Under the pieces are notes generated by a model, which did no database searches, had not been told where the DNA came from, and saw only the letters and a list, made by a program, of their open reading frames with translations. The translations under genes and the position numbers were made by a program. DNA of 23,758 bases from a virus: the IMG/VR virus record IMGVR_UViG_3300037042_001945, positions 1 to 23,758 of that record, one strand, 5' to 3'. Shown piece after piece: positions 1-7,134 of the stretch (position 1 is its first letter; each line of letters opens with the position of its first letter).

Positions 1-486
1 GATAACCTTGCGCCGTTGCTCCCGTGAACCGTGCGCTACCCCAACCCGGAGTCGCATGGCCGTCTTGAATATGTCAGCGACCCACGCCGATTGCATGATG
101 GATACGGGGCACACGATGAGCACGCGGCTTAACTTATTTGCGCGTAGTAGGTAGTCTGCGGCCCATATCACGCTGCTTGTTTTCCCGGTTCCTTGTTGTG
201 AAAAGCAGAAGCAACGCTTGTGAAGCGTTAGAAACTCCGCCGTAGTGCGTTGGTGGTCGAAGGGCCGGTACTTGCCGGGCCAATCATAATGCACCGCTAT
301 AGGCGACCGAACGCCCTTTAGGCGCAGGTTCTTGAGTATCTGTGCCTCGTCCAGCCCGAAATGGACGGCGACTTCGTGGACCCCGGGCTGCACCTCGCCG
401 AGGTACTTGCTCTTCGGAATAACTTTCGTGATGCGTTCGTGGTCGCGCACGCGCATCTTGAGCACCTTGCCTTGGACTATTTCCAC
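1..486 (-). CDS. SNF2/DEAD-type helicase, N-terminal part (cut by window edge)
   Basis: I translated this by hand from a GTG start at 486, which overlaps the stop of the upstream radical SAM gene by 10 bases and follows a GGA-rich ribosome binding site. The reading frame runs off the left edge, so only about 162 residues are visible. A Walker A motif (QQGTGKTS) lies near residue 100, preceded by a conserved Q-type segment (FDHQRTTAEFL) and followed by a motif Ia-like strand (VLIVCPVSIMQSAW). This order is typical of SNF2-family superfamily 2 ATPases found in phage replication modules. The role is likely DNA remodelling or unwinding during replication or recombination, as inferred from the family. 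An ATG at 456 is an alternative start. Confidence 0.8.
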   Translation of the reverse strand, partial: MEIVQGKVLKMRVRDHERITKVIPKSKYLGEVQPGVHEVAVHFGLDEAQILKNLRLKGVRSPIAVHYDWPGKYRPFDHQRTTAEFLTLHKRCFCFSQQGTGKTSSVIWAADYLLRANKLSRVLIVCPVSIMQSAWVADIFKTAMRLRVGVAHGSREQRRKVI

Positions 487-1484
487 TTGAACTTTCCTTC
501 TTTGATGCCTACCTGCACGATCCCTTGGTGCGCGAGATTCGTCTCCCCCAACTCAGGCACGAGTAGCGCCCACGGGGGGGTTTGCAGGTATTCCATCACG
601 AGCGTCTCTACGGACGGGGCGCAGATCAGCCGCCATATCTGCCCGTTGGATGTGAAGTTCATGTGATACGGGTTGTTATCCGACGGGAACGGGGCTATGT
701 CTAGCCCTCTGCTGTGCATGGACGCGTAGAACCGGGCAACCAGTTGACTCATATCGAACGGGGGGGTTCCGCATATCCCTGTTTTACCGGGGGACCGCAA
801 ACGTATGTGTTGCGCGAACCCTTTGAACCTCATGCCGAGGTCGATGGCCTCTTCAATGTCGTCCAATTCAGGTAGGGTAAACGCTAACCACGTCAGCGGG
901 TGGCCGCTAATCCGAAGGCGCTCTAGCCCTAGCATCTTCTGGTCAAACAACCGGGGGTTGCTTAGGTAGTTGCGCCCATGCAGGGACACGCAGAACGAGT
1001 GTACGTCCTCGCATTGTTCCTCTATAAACCCCGGCTCCGCTAGTCGTACAGCGTTGGTGACGATGTTAACTGGCTTGCCGCTGTCCTGCTTCAATGCGGC
1101 TACGAGCTCCTTTAAGTCGTCACGCATCGTTGGTTCTGCGCCCATGAGCGTCAGTCCCCCACCTTTAACCGCCAGTCGTGAAATATCTACCAGCGTTTCT
1201 ATGCTCTTGTCCTTGATCTTGTTGTTCGGGAGTGCGTAGCAGTGGGGGCACTGCACGTTGCACTTGTCGGTCACGTCTAGGCAGGTTACTCCTATGTACC
1301 GGTACCACTCTTCCGCGTCAGGCCCCTTCAGCAGCGACAGCTTGAAAAGCTCGGCGTCAACATCCATGCGTTCACGTTGGGCCCCGTGGTCCGCGCACTC
1401 CTTTACAAGCCACGCGCCGTCTTCGGCGTACTCCAGCTCAGCAGGTACTTCAGCGTAACAGTGGTTACATAGTGCGGTCAGCAT
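477..1484 (-). CDS. Radical SAM enzyme with N-terminal zinc-ribbon-like domain
   Basis: This is a 335-residue protein. I chose the ATG at 1484, not the one 24 bases upstream, because GAGGAG sits five bases before it. The radical SAM cluster motif CX3CX2C is at C75, C79 and C82, followed by a GGEP-like motif (GAEPT, 115-119). The N-terminus has CX2C at 6-9 and a Cys/His pair in CADHG at 30-34, resembling the zinc-binding front of the tetraether-synthase/MJ0619-like radical SAM group. That resemblance is my inference. Radical SAM enzymes use a 4Fe-4S cluster and S-adenosylmethionine to start radical chemistry; the substrate here is unknown. It overlaps the helicase start and sits beside replication nucleases, so nucleic-acid or nucleotide modification is possible. 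It lacks the compact size of QueE. Confidence 0.85.
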   Translation of the reverse strand: MLTALCNHCYAEVPAELEYAEDGAWLVKECADHGAQRERMDVDAELFKLSLLKGPDAEEWYRYIGVTCLDVTDKCNVQCPHCYALPNNKIKDKSIETLVDISRLAVKGGGLTLMGAEPTMRDDLKELVAALKQDSGKPVNIVTNAVRLAEPGFIEEQCEDVHSFCVSLHGRNYLSNPRLFDQKMLGLERLRISGHPLTWLAFTLPELDDIEEAIDLGMRFKGFAQHIRLRSPGKTGICGTPPFDMSQLVARFYASMHSRGLDIAPFPSDNNPYHMNFTSNGQIWRLICAPSVETLVMEYLQTPPWALLVPELGETNLAHQGIVQVGIKEGKFKWK

Positions 1485-1510
1485 TTTCGTCTCCTCAAAG
1501 CAAAACACCC

Positions 1511-1557
1511 CGAAACCTAAGTTTCGAGGAAAAATTGGGTGACACCTTACGGGTGTC
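1511..1557 (-). terminator. Pair of small hairpins between HNH-like and radical SAM genes
   Basis: Two short inverted repeats lie in the 190-base gap. GACACC/GGTGTC (1541-1557, loop TTACG) is followed on the - strand, after six bases, by five T residues. CGAAAC/GTTTCG (1511-1526, loop CTAA) comes next, just before the radical SAM ribosome binding site. They could weaken transcription or shape the mRNA. The stems are short and the T-runs weak, so termination is uncertain. Confidence 0.3.
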
Positions 1558-1670
1558 GTTCGGTCAGCTCCCGCGAGAAAGGTACAAAAGTCGCGTACTG
1601 ACTGGTGCCGTTGTTTTAAGCTCGGAGCTCATTACACACCCCACTGGGGCACCGATAGGGTATCGTGTTC

Positions 1671-1976
1671 TTATTTCTTGGGCTTGCGCTCGCGCTTGGA
1701 TACTTCCGTCTTCAGCGAGTGGTCGCCATTACGGGCGAACGAGCGGTTAGCACCAGCGGCCTCAACTTTGAGGTTGCTCCGTGCGTTCGTACCGCCCTTG
1801 GTCATCGTCAGCTTGTGCGCTACATCCTTGCCGTCGCCTACGGATACCAGACCTTCCTTCTCCAAGGCGTACCGCGCGCGGTTACGGGCGCGTCGCTTCT
1901 CCATGACAGCCTCGCTGCCATCGTAGGCTTTGGCGGCCTTCGTGTATTTCCTATCTTCTGGGTTCTTGTACGGCAT
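1671..1976 (-). CDS. Small basic HNH-like phage protein
   Basis: This is a 101-residue basic protein. The start is set at the ATG at 1976 because AGAGGA precedes it by six bases; the ORF could extend nine codons upstream. The N-terminus (MPYKNPEDRKY) and the core (VGDGKDVAHKLTMTKGGTN, then NLKVE and ANRS) match a common small phage family that I recall being annotated as HNH endonuclease-like. In that family the usual core is KDVDHK; here the Asp before His is Ala, so cleavage activity may be reduced or lost. It lies 10 bases after the RecB-like nuclease gene and is probably co-transcribed with the replication module. Confidence 0.65.
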   Translation of the reverse strand: MPYKNPEDRKYTKAAKAYDGSEAVMEKRRARNRARYALEKEGLVSVGDGKDVAHKLTMTKGGTNARSNLKVEAAGANRSFARNGDHSLKTEVSKRERKPKK

Positions 1977-1986
1977 AGGGTATCCT

Positions 1987-2661
1987 CTATCCACAGTGCT
2001 CACAATACGTCACGGGGCACCACTTACGGCACAAGCCGTTAGGGTTCGGGTTCCACACATCAACTTCGTGCGATCGCTCGATCGCACCTACGTCGATCGT
2101 CCACTTGCGCCACATTGTAGCTTCATCCTTGCGGTAGTACATAGCAGGTACGAGCTTATTGTGCCGAGTGAACAGCAACGCGGCGTGGATGGTCTCGACA
2201 TCAGGGTAGTGCGCGAACACCATCAGCGACATAAGCTCCAACTGGCTCACATCTGGGTACTTCGCGTTGCCTGTTTTGTAATCTACCGTCCACGCCTTGC
2301 CGCCGTTGATAATCACCAAGTCGGCGATACCGCGAACCCACCGCGCGTCGTCCTTGAAGTCGCAGGGGGAACAGTCAGGGAGTAACGCCATCTCCAATTC
2401 GCACAGCTTCTCGCCGGGGATAGCCCGCAGCGAGTCGAGCATACGCTGGAACTGCTCCAACCCTTCCGCCAGCGGTGTACCGTCGCGGATGTAGTCCTCG
2501 GCGGCTTTGTGTACAACCTTGCCGTAGATCGTGGCCTCGGTGTCTTGGTGGGGGTACAGCTTCAGCACGCGGTTGGCGTGGTACTTGCGAGGGCAAGTCT
2601 TGAACTCCTTTAGAGCTGAAAACGACCATGTAATCCTAGACTTACCCGCTACTTCGCTCAC
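1987..2661 (-). CDS. PD-(D/E)XK nuclease, RecB/Cas4-like, with likely Fe-S cysteines
   Basis: This is a 224-residue protein starting at GTG 2661, which shares its first base with the last base of the polymerase stop codon; GAGG precedes it. The motifs run in order: WSFSALKEFKTCPRKYH at the N-terminus, GKVVH (the GxxxH helix), GIADLVI with the first acidic metal ligand, the DYKTG catalytic D-x-K, and QLELMSL (the QxxxY-like motif). The single N-terminal Cys in KTCPRK and the C-terminal cluster CRKWCPVTYCEHC fit the four-cysteine iron-sulfur arrangement of Cas4/AddB-type nucleases. Such enzymes trim DNA ends, and phage copies usually act in replication or recombination. There is no Cas1 or Cas2 nearby, so a CRISPR role is not indicated. 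Confidence 0.85.
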   Translation of the reverse strand: MSEVAGKSRITWSFSALKEFKTCPRKYHANRVLKLYPHQDTEATIYGKVVHKAAEDYIRDGTPLAEGLEQFQRMLDSLRAIPGEKLCELEMALLPDCSPCDFKDDARWVRGIADLVIINGGKAWTVDYKTGNAKYPDVSQLELMSLMVFAHYPDVETIHAALLFTRHNKLVPAMYYRKDEATMWRKWTIDVGAIERSHEVDVWNPNPNGLCRKWCPVTYCEHCG

Positions 2662-4568
2662 TATTTCGCCTCACCGTAGGAATCCCCGAACGACCCTTCC
2701 GCCCACATCATGAGCTCAGGCCACCAAGTAGGCGGCGTGCGCATCGTATCCAGCATGAAGTCCAAGCACTCCTGCGCCCGGCTTTCCTCTACGATACACA
2801 CCACCTCATCGTGCACAGTATGCACAACATCATACTTCGCTGCTACCGTAAGTAGCTGCTCCGCCATGATACACCTAGCTAGGTGCTGCACAATGTTTTC
2901 GTCAACTTTCGGCCCGTGCAGTCTGCGTCTGTTCCGCCCTTCGCCGTACCAGAACTCCTTGTCTGCCTCTTTGTACTCTAGCGCGGGGTACCGGATCATG
3001 CCTACGGGGGTCTTGATGCCGCCTTCCTGTACAACGCACATACCCCACGGGTCTATCTCCTTGCCGTATTCGCGGTTCCATAAGTACACCAGCGCGTCAT
3101 TGCACGACCGCCACCCGGAGCAGATGCGGGTGTACTCTTTACGCCACGCCCTAACAATCTTAATCGCCTCATCATCCAGCATGTCCACGCCGCCCATCGT
3201 CTTGGCAATGCGTACAAACGTCGTAGGGCCAGATCCGAAACCTAGACCCAAGTGCGCGATCTTACCGATCTGCCTCTGGGACTTAGTGACCTCGCTTACC
3301 TCAACCCTGTACAGCTTACTTGCGAAGTCCTTGTACAGGTCGGCCTTCTCTGGGTCAGCGTTGAACAGCGCGGTACTTGATTCCGCCTTCCACAGAAAGT
3401 GGTTCACCCGGAGCTCGATGCCCGATAAGTCCACGACGACTACCTTATGCCCTTTTGGTGCGCGTAGGCTGTTGCGTAGCGCGTCGGTGGGTTTGCCTGA
3501 AACACGTGGTAAATTCTGGTGGTTTAACTTCCCACCGCTGCCCGTCCACCTTCCGGTAACAGCCGCGTAGTAGCTCAAGAAGATCGGCATCTTGCCGCCT
3601 ACAGCCGCACCTGTGTCCAAGAAGCGTTGCACCCGGGTTTCGAGGAGAGTACTTTTGACACCCAGTCGTGCCCGTGCAGCCGTAGCCACAAGCGGGTCGT
3701 CGTGGTCTTGCAGTTCAAGGAACGCCTCGTCGGTTTTGGCGAGGGCAAATACAGTCTTTTCCGGGTTAGTCGGGGAGGGCTTAGTCGGCGGTTCCACACC
3801 CAGATCTCGAAGTAGCGCGGCGAACTTGGGCGCACTGGCCAGTACTTTCTTAACCGCAGCGGCAGCATCGTCTTCCTCCATATCTGAGCTGTACGCCCCT
3901 GTAAGCGACGCAAGGTCTAGCAGCATCAAGCGTTTCGCATCCTGCTCGGCGACGAGCGCCGCCTCCAGCATGCCCATGTCCAGTTCGAACTTAGGCTCGG
4001 TCAACATCCGGGTGGTGCGGTCGATGAGTTTCATCTCAAACGCGGGGGTATTCGGGGCCAGCTTGTAGAATATGCCAGCGCACAGCTCCACATCCAGCTT
4101 GTTGTACTCCTTCAATGCTTCGATCTCTTCCGGTGCGAAGTCCTCGTACCGTTTGCCCTTGGTGTTGGTGGCTTCGAGGTCGCCCTTCTCTCCGACCCCC
4201 AGCGCGGCAGCCACCTTCTTCAGCGACCCACCGACAGAGGACTGGTAGAACGGACGAGCCATAGACAAAGTACAGCCCCACATCTTAGGGTTAACCCCGA
4301 AGCGCCACGCGAGGATCATTGCGTCGAACCCACTCATGTTGTGCCCGATAACCATCGTGTCCGACCAGTCGATCCTGCCTAGAAGGTTGCGTATGTTGTC
4401 CTCTCCGAACACGCAGTGCGTCGTTCCGCGCTTACCCTTCTCGTCGAACCTCGCCGCTACGCTGATGATCTCGGTGTCCGGGTGCATGACGTATTCAATC
4501 GGCGGCATCTTGGTCAGGCTATGCGTCGTTGACCAATAGGATTCCGCATCTATAAAGCATAGTCTCAT
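2661..4568 (-). CDS. Family A DNA polymerase with 3'-5' exonuclease domain
   Basis: This is a 635-residue replicative polymerase. The N-terminal DnaQ-like proofreading domain shows FIDAES (D7, E9), GHNMSGFDA and YNKLD. The polymerase domain shows motif A (VVVDLSGIELR), motif B (QRQIGKIAHLGLGFG) and motif C (VHTVHDEV). It lacks the 5' nuclease domain of host Pol I, as is usual for phage enzymes, and is somewhat shorter than the T7 polymerase. Aligning motif B with E. coli Pol I places Leu at position 762 and Phe at 766. The Leu762 type has been reported as common among viral polymerases from seawater. The start ATG overlaps the VRR-NUC stop as ATGA, so the two are probably translationally coupled. 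Confidence 0.95.
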   Translation of the reverse strand: MRLCFIDAESYWSTTHSLTKMPPIEYVMHPDTEIISVAARFDEKGKRGTTHCVFGEDNIRNLLGRIDWSDTMVIGHNMSGFDAMILAWRFGVNPKMWGCTLSMARPFYQSSVGGSLKKVAAALGVGEKGDLEATNTKGKRYEDFAPEEIEALKEYNKLDVELCAGIFYKLAPNTPAFEMKLIDRTTRMLTEPKFELDMGMLEAALVAEQDAKRLMLLDLASLTGAYSSDMEEDDAAAAVKKVLASAPKFAALLRDLGVEPPTKPSPTNPEKTVFALAKTDEAFLELQDHDDPLVATAARARLGVKSTLLETRVQRFLDTGAAVGGKMPIFLSYYAAVTGRWTGSGGKLNHQNLPRVSGKPTDALRNSLRAPKGHKVVVVDLSGIELRVNHFLWKAESSTALFNADPEKADLYKDFASKLYRVEVSEVTKSQRQIGKIAHLGLGFGSGPTTFVRIAKTMGGVDMLDDEAIKIVRAWRKEYTRICSGWRSCNDALVYLWNREYGKEIDPWGMCVVQEGGIKTPVGMIRYPALEYKEADKEFWYGEGRNRRRLHGPKVDENIVQHLARCIMAEQLLTVAAKYDVVHTVHDEVVCIVEESRAQECLDFMLDTMRTPPTWWPELMMWAEGSFGDSYGEAK

Positions 4569-4927
4569 TTTACGTACCCCTTAATTACGCCGCCTACGAC
4601 TTTCTCCATGTCTTTGCGGCGGTTCACAACCGTCGTGAGGAACCGCTTCAGTGCTTCCAGATCTTCAGCGTCGATGACTAACGCCAACCCGCGTGCAGTC
4701 TCTATCTCGGTCAGGTTCTTGGTCTGCAACGCCGTAGGCGGGTTCTTCTGCTTATCAGCTTTTACTTCTATAGCCACGAACTCCCCGTACACACATGCCA
4801 CAATATCAGGCACCCCGCTCTTACCGAACGAGCCCATTGCAGGCATGAAGTAGTACACATCTGTACCGAACGCCTTGAGAATGTCCTTGATCTTGCGCTT
4901 AACGCGCCCTTCTGGAGTCTCAGCCAT
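4565..4927 (-). CDS. VRR-NUC domain nuclease
   Basis: This is a 120-residue protein. The family signature is plain: a GSFGKSGVPDI segment carrying the catalytic Asp, then FVAIEVKAD supplying the E-x-K pair, then NPPTALQ and a hydrophobic strand ending in ALVIDA. VRR-NUC proteins are compact PD-(D/E)XK nucleases; phage versions are stand-alone and may cleave branched or flapped DNA. The gene sits directly before the polymerase with a 4-base ATGA overlap and after a small gene with an 8-base overlap. That fits a replication or recombination role in the same transcript. Confidence 0.88.
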   Translation of the reverse strand: MAETPEGRVKRKIKDILKAFGTDVYYFMPAMGSFGKSGVPDIVACVYGEFVAIEVKADKQKNPPTALQTKNLTEIETARGLALVIDAEDLEALKRFLTTVVNRRKDMEKVVGGVIKGYVK

Positions 4928-5096
4928 GATCGTTCTCCGCTAGAGACGCGATAACCAACGCGCGGGTTGCTTCACTCGCAATCGTCTCCGCACATTTGCG
5001 GGCTTGTTCCCATTCCTTCCGACTCATCAAGCTGTACAGCTCTCGACTCAGGGGCTGCAAGTTTATCGGGGTTGGTGTTGTGTTTGTATGTGGCAT
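4920..5096 (-). CDS. Small hypothetical protein overlapping its upstream neighbour
   Basis: This 58-residue protein is of unknown function; an ATG four codons upstream at 5108 is an alternative start. The C-terminal two thirds is a regular amphipathic helix pattern (LSRELYSLMSRKEWEQARK, then CAETIASEATRALVIASL). It overlaps the start of the VRR-NUC gene by 8 bases and lies over the last 125 bases of the zinc-ribbon gene in another frame. Of the two overlapping frames, this one looks more protein-like than the other's tail. The ribosome binding site is weak (GAG seven bases before ATG). No domain recognised. Confidence 0.5.
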   Translation of the reverse strand: MPHTNTTPTPINLQPLSRELYSLMSRKEWEQARKCAETIASEATRALVIASLAENDHG

Positions 5097-5607
5097 ATAG
5101 CTTCTCATCCTGTAGGTAATACTCCATAGGCTTAAGGGTATTGCGCGCGAGGTCAGCGGTCATAGCGGTTCGCACCCCCTCGTAGTAACTGACCAGTGCC
5201 TTACGCCTAGCCAGTGCCCGTAGGGTTCGCGGGGAAGCAGTACCGTATTCGATCTTCAGTTCCAGCGCCGCCGCCTGATGCTTGCTCTGCGCCTCTAACC
5301 TGTTGATGCGGGTGTTGATGTACCGGAGTGCCGCCACATACGCCCGGTGCGCCGCCGCAGCGGCTTCGTCCGCAGCTTCACGAGTCCGTATACGCCCCCG
5401 CGCCGAGGCTTCCCGGTTGTTTCTAACTCTACGACACGACGAGCAGTATGCGTCGTACTTGCCTTTAGGTAGATGCCGTCTATACGGACTCACCCGGGCA
5501 CAGCGCGGGCACGCTACGCATGTGTTGCTGTACAGCTCGTCGGGTTGTATCTCCGACTCCTCAATCGGCTCCTGCCAATCATCGTCGAATTCCTCACGTA
5601 TTTCCAC
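4972..5607 (-). CDS. Hypothetical protein with zinc ribbon and helical region
   Basis: This 211-residue protein is read from a GTG at 5607 that follows GGAG by nine bases and comes one base after the upstream stop; the open frame extends 44 codons further but would run through that gene. Residues 28-63 hold two CX2C pairs (CPRC and CSSC) in a zinc-ribbon spacing like that of phage recombination-endonuclease VII or HNH fingers. A long Ala/Arg-rich helix follows (about 65-160), probably a coiled coil. The last 40 residues look disordered and overlap a second gene. No catalytic motif was found, so I make no functional claim beyond likely metal and possibly nucleic-acid binding. Confidence 0.6.
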   Translation of the reverse strand: MEIREEFDDDWQEPIEESEIQPDELYSNTCVACPRCARVSPYRRHLPKGKYDAYCSSCRRVRNNREASARGRIRTREAADEAAAAAHRAYVAALRYINTRINRLEAQSKHQAAALELKIEYGTASPRTLRALARRKALVSYYEGVRTAMTADLARNTLKPMEYYLQDEKLYATYKHNTNPDKLAAPESRAVQLDESEGMGTSPQMCGDDCE

Positions 5608-5608
5608 G

Positions 5609-5845
5609 TCACTCGTCTCCGTATAGTGCTGTCCATGTTTCAACCCCGGGGCTGTCGTATACATCCCTGTGGTCTTCCGTGAAGTGCGTACCCCACGAAT
5701 CGGTGTATCGCCATGCGATCGGCTTGCGCACTTTATCAAGCTCCGTGGTCAGTTCTGCCAGCAGTTGATCTATCGTGCCCCTCTGGTCTGCGTATAGCGG
5801 GTTTATCCGTGACCGAAGCTCTGCGATAAGTTCTCGGGTGGTCAT
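5609..5845 (-). CDS. Hypothetical protein with WRYT...LYG module
   Basis: This is a 78-residue protein starting at ATG 5845, placed four to eight bases after GGAGAAGG. The first half is a predicted helix (TRELIAELRSR, then IDQLLAELTTELDKV). The second half contains IAWRYTDSWG and ends in WTALYGDE. Small phage proteins with an AWRY start and a PLYG-like end are common, and their function is unknown. It overlaps the next upstream gene by four bases and is one base from the next downstream gene, as expected in an operon. Confidence 0.65.
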   Translation of the reverse strand: MTTRELIAELRSRINPLYADQRGTIDQLLAELTTELDKVRKPIAWRYTDSWGTHFTEDHRDVYDSPGVETWTALYGDE

Positions 5846-6018
5846 TTGGCCTTCTCCCATCCAGCTTTCAGGTGTCCGTAATCACGGGGTTCCGTGACAG
5901 GGGCTGTACTTCCGCAGACATCGCAGGTATCAATATGCCAGCACGCTGTGCCCACTGGTTTATTGCCGTATTTCAGGCCACACTTGGCGCATATCCACGC
6001 CGGGTAGTCTTTTCTCAT
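5842..6018 (-). CDS. Small zinc-binding protein
   Basis: This is a 58-residue protein starting at ATG 6018, seven bases after GGAG; a longer frame upstream lacks a good start site. It has two CX2C pairs, CAKC near residue 10 and CDVC near residue 36, with an intervening Cys and His (ACWHIDTC). That gives a likely zinc knuckle. It ends by overlapping the next gene's start by four bases (ATGA). I recall similar short rubredoxin-like proteins from phages, with no known role. Confidence 0.65.
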   Translation of the reverse strand: MRKDYPAWICAKCGLKYGNKPVGTACWHIDTCDVCGSTAPVTEPRDYGHLKAGWEKAK

Positions 6019-6019
6019 T

Positions 6020-6223
6020 TCATTTCTCCCATTTGCCTTTTTCACCATGCCGGGTACTAAGGATAGTGGTCTTATCCTCGCCAATGATCTCTATTACCGC
6101 ATCGGTATCACAGAATGACCAACGGTAATCAGCAGTCACCTCTCGTTGTGCTTCTTCAAGCGTTACGCCACGGCATAGGATAGGAGTGCCTTTATTGATG
6201 CACTTGTAGTAGGTCACATCCAT
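6020..6223 (-). CDS. Small hypothetical protein
   Basis: This is a 67-residue protein starting at ATG 6223, just after a G-rich stretch that could act as ribosome binding site. The start lies inside the last codons of the membrane-helix gene upstream, a 10-base overlap. It contains VTLEEAQREV and a CDTDAVIEII strand and has no recognised domain. A longer frame upstream (to 6286) would overlap the neighbour far more and is less likely. Confidence 0.55.
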   Translation of the reverse strand: MDVTYYKCINKGTPILCRGVTLEEAQREVTADYRWSFCDTDAVIEIIGEDKTTILSTRHGEKGKWEK

Positions 6224-6372
6224 ACCGCCCCCGCCATAAACCCGAGACCGATCAAGCACGCTGCCCAGATATAGGGCTCTGCCCAATGATGGTCTGGTTC
6301 AAAAGACACCTGATGGCCGTAGGCTTCTCTGGAGGATCGCGAGAATTTAAGTGTTTGATTGCTGTTGTTCAT
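6214..6372 (-). CDS. Small single-span membrane protein
   Basis: This 52-residue protein was found by hand translation. The ATG at 6372 follows GGGAGAGTGAA, a good ribosome binding site. The N-terminal 33 residues are polar (LKFSRSSREAYGHQVSF), and the C-terminus is one hydrophobic segment (YIWAACLIGLGFMAGAVWM) long enough to cross the membrane. The start overlaps the upstream stop as ATGA. Small single-span proteins with this plan are frequent in phage early regions. The function is unknown; a membrane-associated role during takeover or lysis control is only a guess. Confidence 0.65.
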   Translation of the reverse strand: MNNSNQTLKFSRSSREAYGHQVSFEPDHHWAEPYIWAACLIGLGFMAGAVWM

Positions 6373-6647
6373 TTCACTCTCCCTGTACACAAGAATTCCT
6401 GTATTGCACTCCTCGGGCGTTTCGACACCGGGAAGTAGAACATGAGGTCACGCTCGCCTTCCGTTACATAGAGCAAACCCGAGTCGCACATCCGACGAAG
6501 CGCATGGGTGTACACGGCAGGGGGGATGTCTGGTGTTGCCGCTGCGAGTTCCGCCACCGTTACCGGCACTTTCCATACGGACAGCCGCTCCGTCAACTGC
6601 TCCACCACCTGAGCACACCTCGCCGATTTCTTGAATTCGCGAGTCAT
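6369..6647 (-). CDS. Winged-helix-like small protein
   Basis: This is a 92-residue protein starting at ATG 6647, seven bases after GGAGG; upstream codons to 6710 are probably not translated. The segment VTVAELAAATPDIPPAVYTHALRR followed by MCDSGLLYVTEG has the helix-turn-helix plus beta-wing layout of winged-helix DNA-binding domains, of the kind that sense a growth or cleavage state in small regulators. It could be a phage transcription regulator. This is a fold-level inference from pattern alone. It overlaps both neighbours by four bases. Confidence 0.6.
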   Translation of the reverse strand: MTREFKKSARCAQVVEQLTERLSVWKVPVTVAELAAATPDIPPAVYTHALRRMCDSGLLYVTEGERDLMFYFPVSKRPRSAIQEFLCTGRVK

Positions 6648-6955
6648 TCTTCGCCCTCCTCCTGCGTGTCGCAGTACAGGCGCACCCCATGTGCGTACCC
6701 AGATACCCATGCCATACGGGCCGTGCCCTCCAGCCCCTCCGGCGGCTCGCTCTCACCGCTGCAAAACCCTACATCTACGCCGTCGGCGTAAGCATCCATT
6801 ACCGCTGTCTCATTCTGTTCCATATCGTCCTCCTCAAGTTCCCTGTCCCACGGGTCACGCCGTCCGTCTGCTGACTGTTCCCGCTCTCGTGCTGCCTCTT
6901 CCTTCAACTCCCAATACTCCGGGTCGTCTTCTTCTTTCATGTCCCAGTCACTCAT
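6644..6955 (-). CDS. Acidic hypothetical protein
   Basis: This is a 103-residue, strongly acidic protein. The ATG at 6955 follows AGGAGG with five-base spacing, one of the best ribosome binding sites in the window. The first 45 residues are Glu/Asp/Arg-rich and probably helical or disordered. The second half contains two AYADGVDVGF / GYAHGVRLY type repeats (aromatic-x2-G-x2-x-G), a motif I recall from small phage proteins of unknown role. Acidic small phage proteins sometimes mimic DNA, but nothing here shows that directly. Confidence 0.65.
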   Translation of the reverse strand: MSDWDMKEEDDPEYWELKEEAAREREQSADGRRDPWDRELEEDDMEQNETAVMDAYADGVDVGFCSGESEPPEGLEGTARMAWVSGYAHGVRLYCDTQEEGEE

Positions 6956-7134
6956 TTCTTCCTCCTGTTGTGCGGTAGCCCCGGTGCGGCAGCCCCGGGA
7001 TTCGTCTCGTGCTCATCGCTGCCATGCTCCCTACAGCCCCGGGATTCTTGCGCCAGCGCAACTAGGAACACCAGCACAATGCCCAGCAGCATCAGCCAGA
7101 AGAACACCCAAAATAAATCAAACATCAGCATCAT
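6952..7134 (-). CDS. Small membrane protein
   Basis: This is a 60-residue protein; starts at ATG 7134 or 7131 are both possible, after AGGAGG. The N-terminal 28 residues form one long hydrophobic helix (FWVFFWLMLLGIVLVFLVAL), followed by a charged, His/Pro-rich tail. The plan is that of a single-span inner-membrane protein. It overlaps the upstream gene's end by 17 bases and the next gene's start by four. The function is unknown; it could be spanin- or holin-like, but no lysozyme or spanin partner is in the window to support that. Confidence 0.6.
   Translation of the reverse strand: MMLMFDLFWVFFWLMLLGIVLVFLVALAQESRGCREHGSDEHETNPGAAAPGLPHNRRKK

Noticed and set aside
361-666. Rightward ORF opposite the helicase and radical SAM genes
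   Set aside because: It is a shadow of two well-supported leftward genes with recognisable domains and lacks a start signal.
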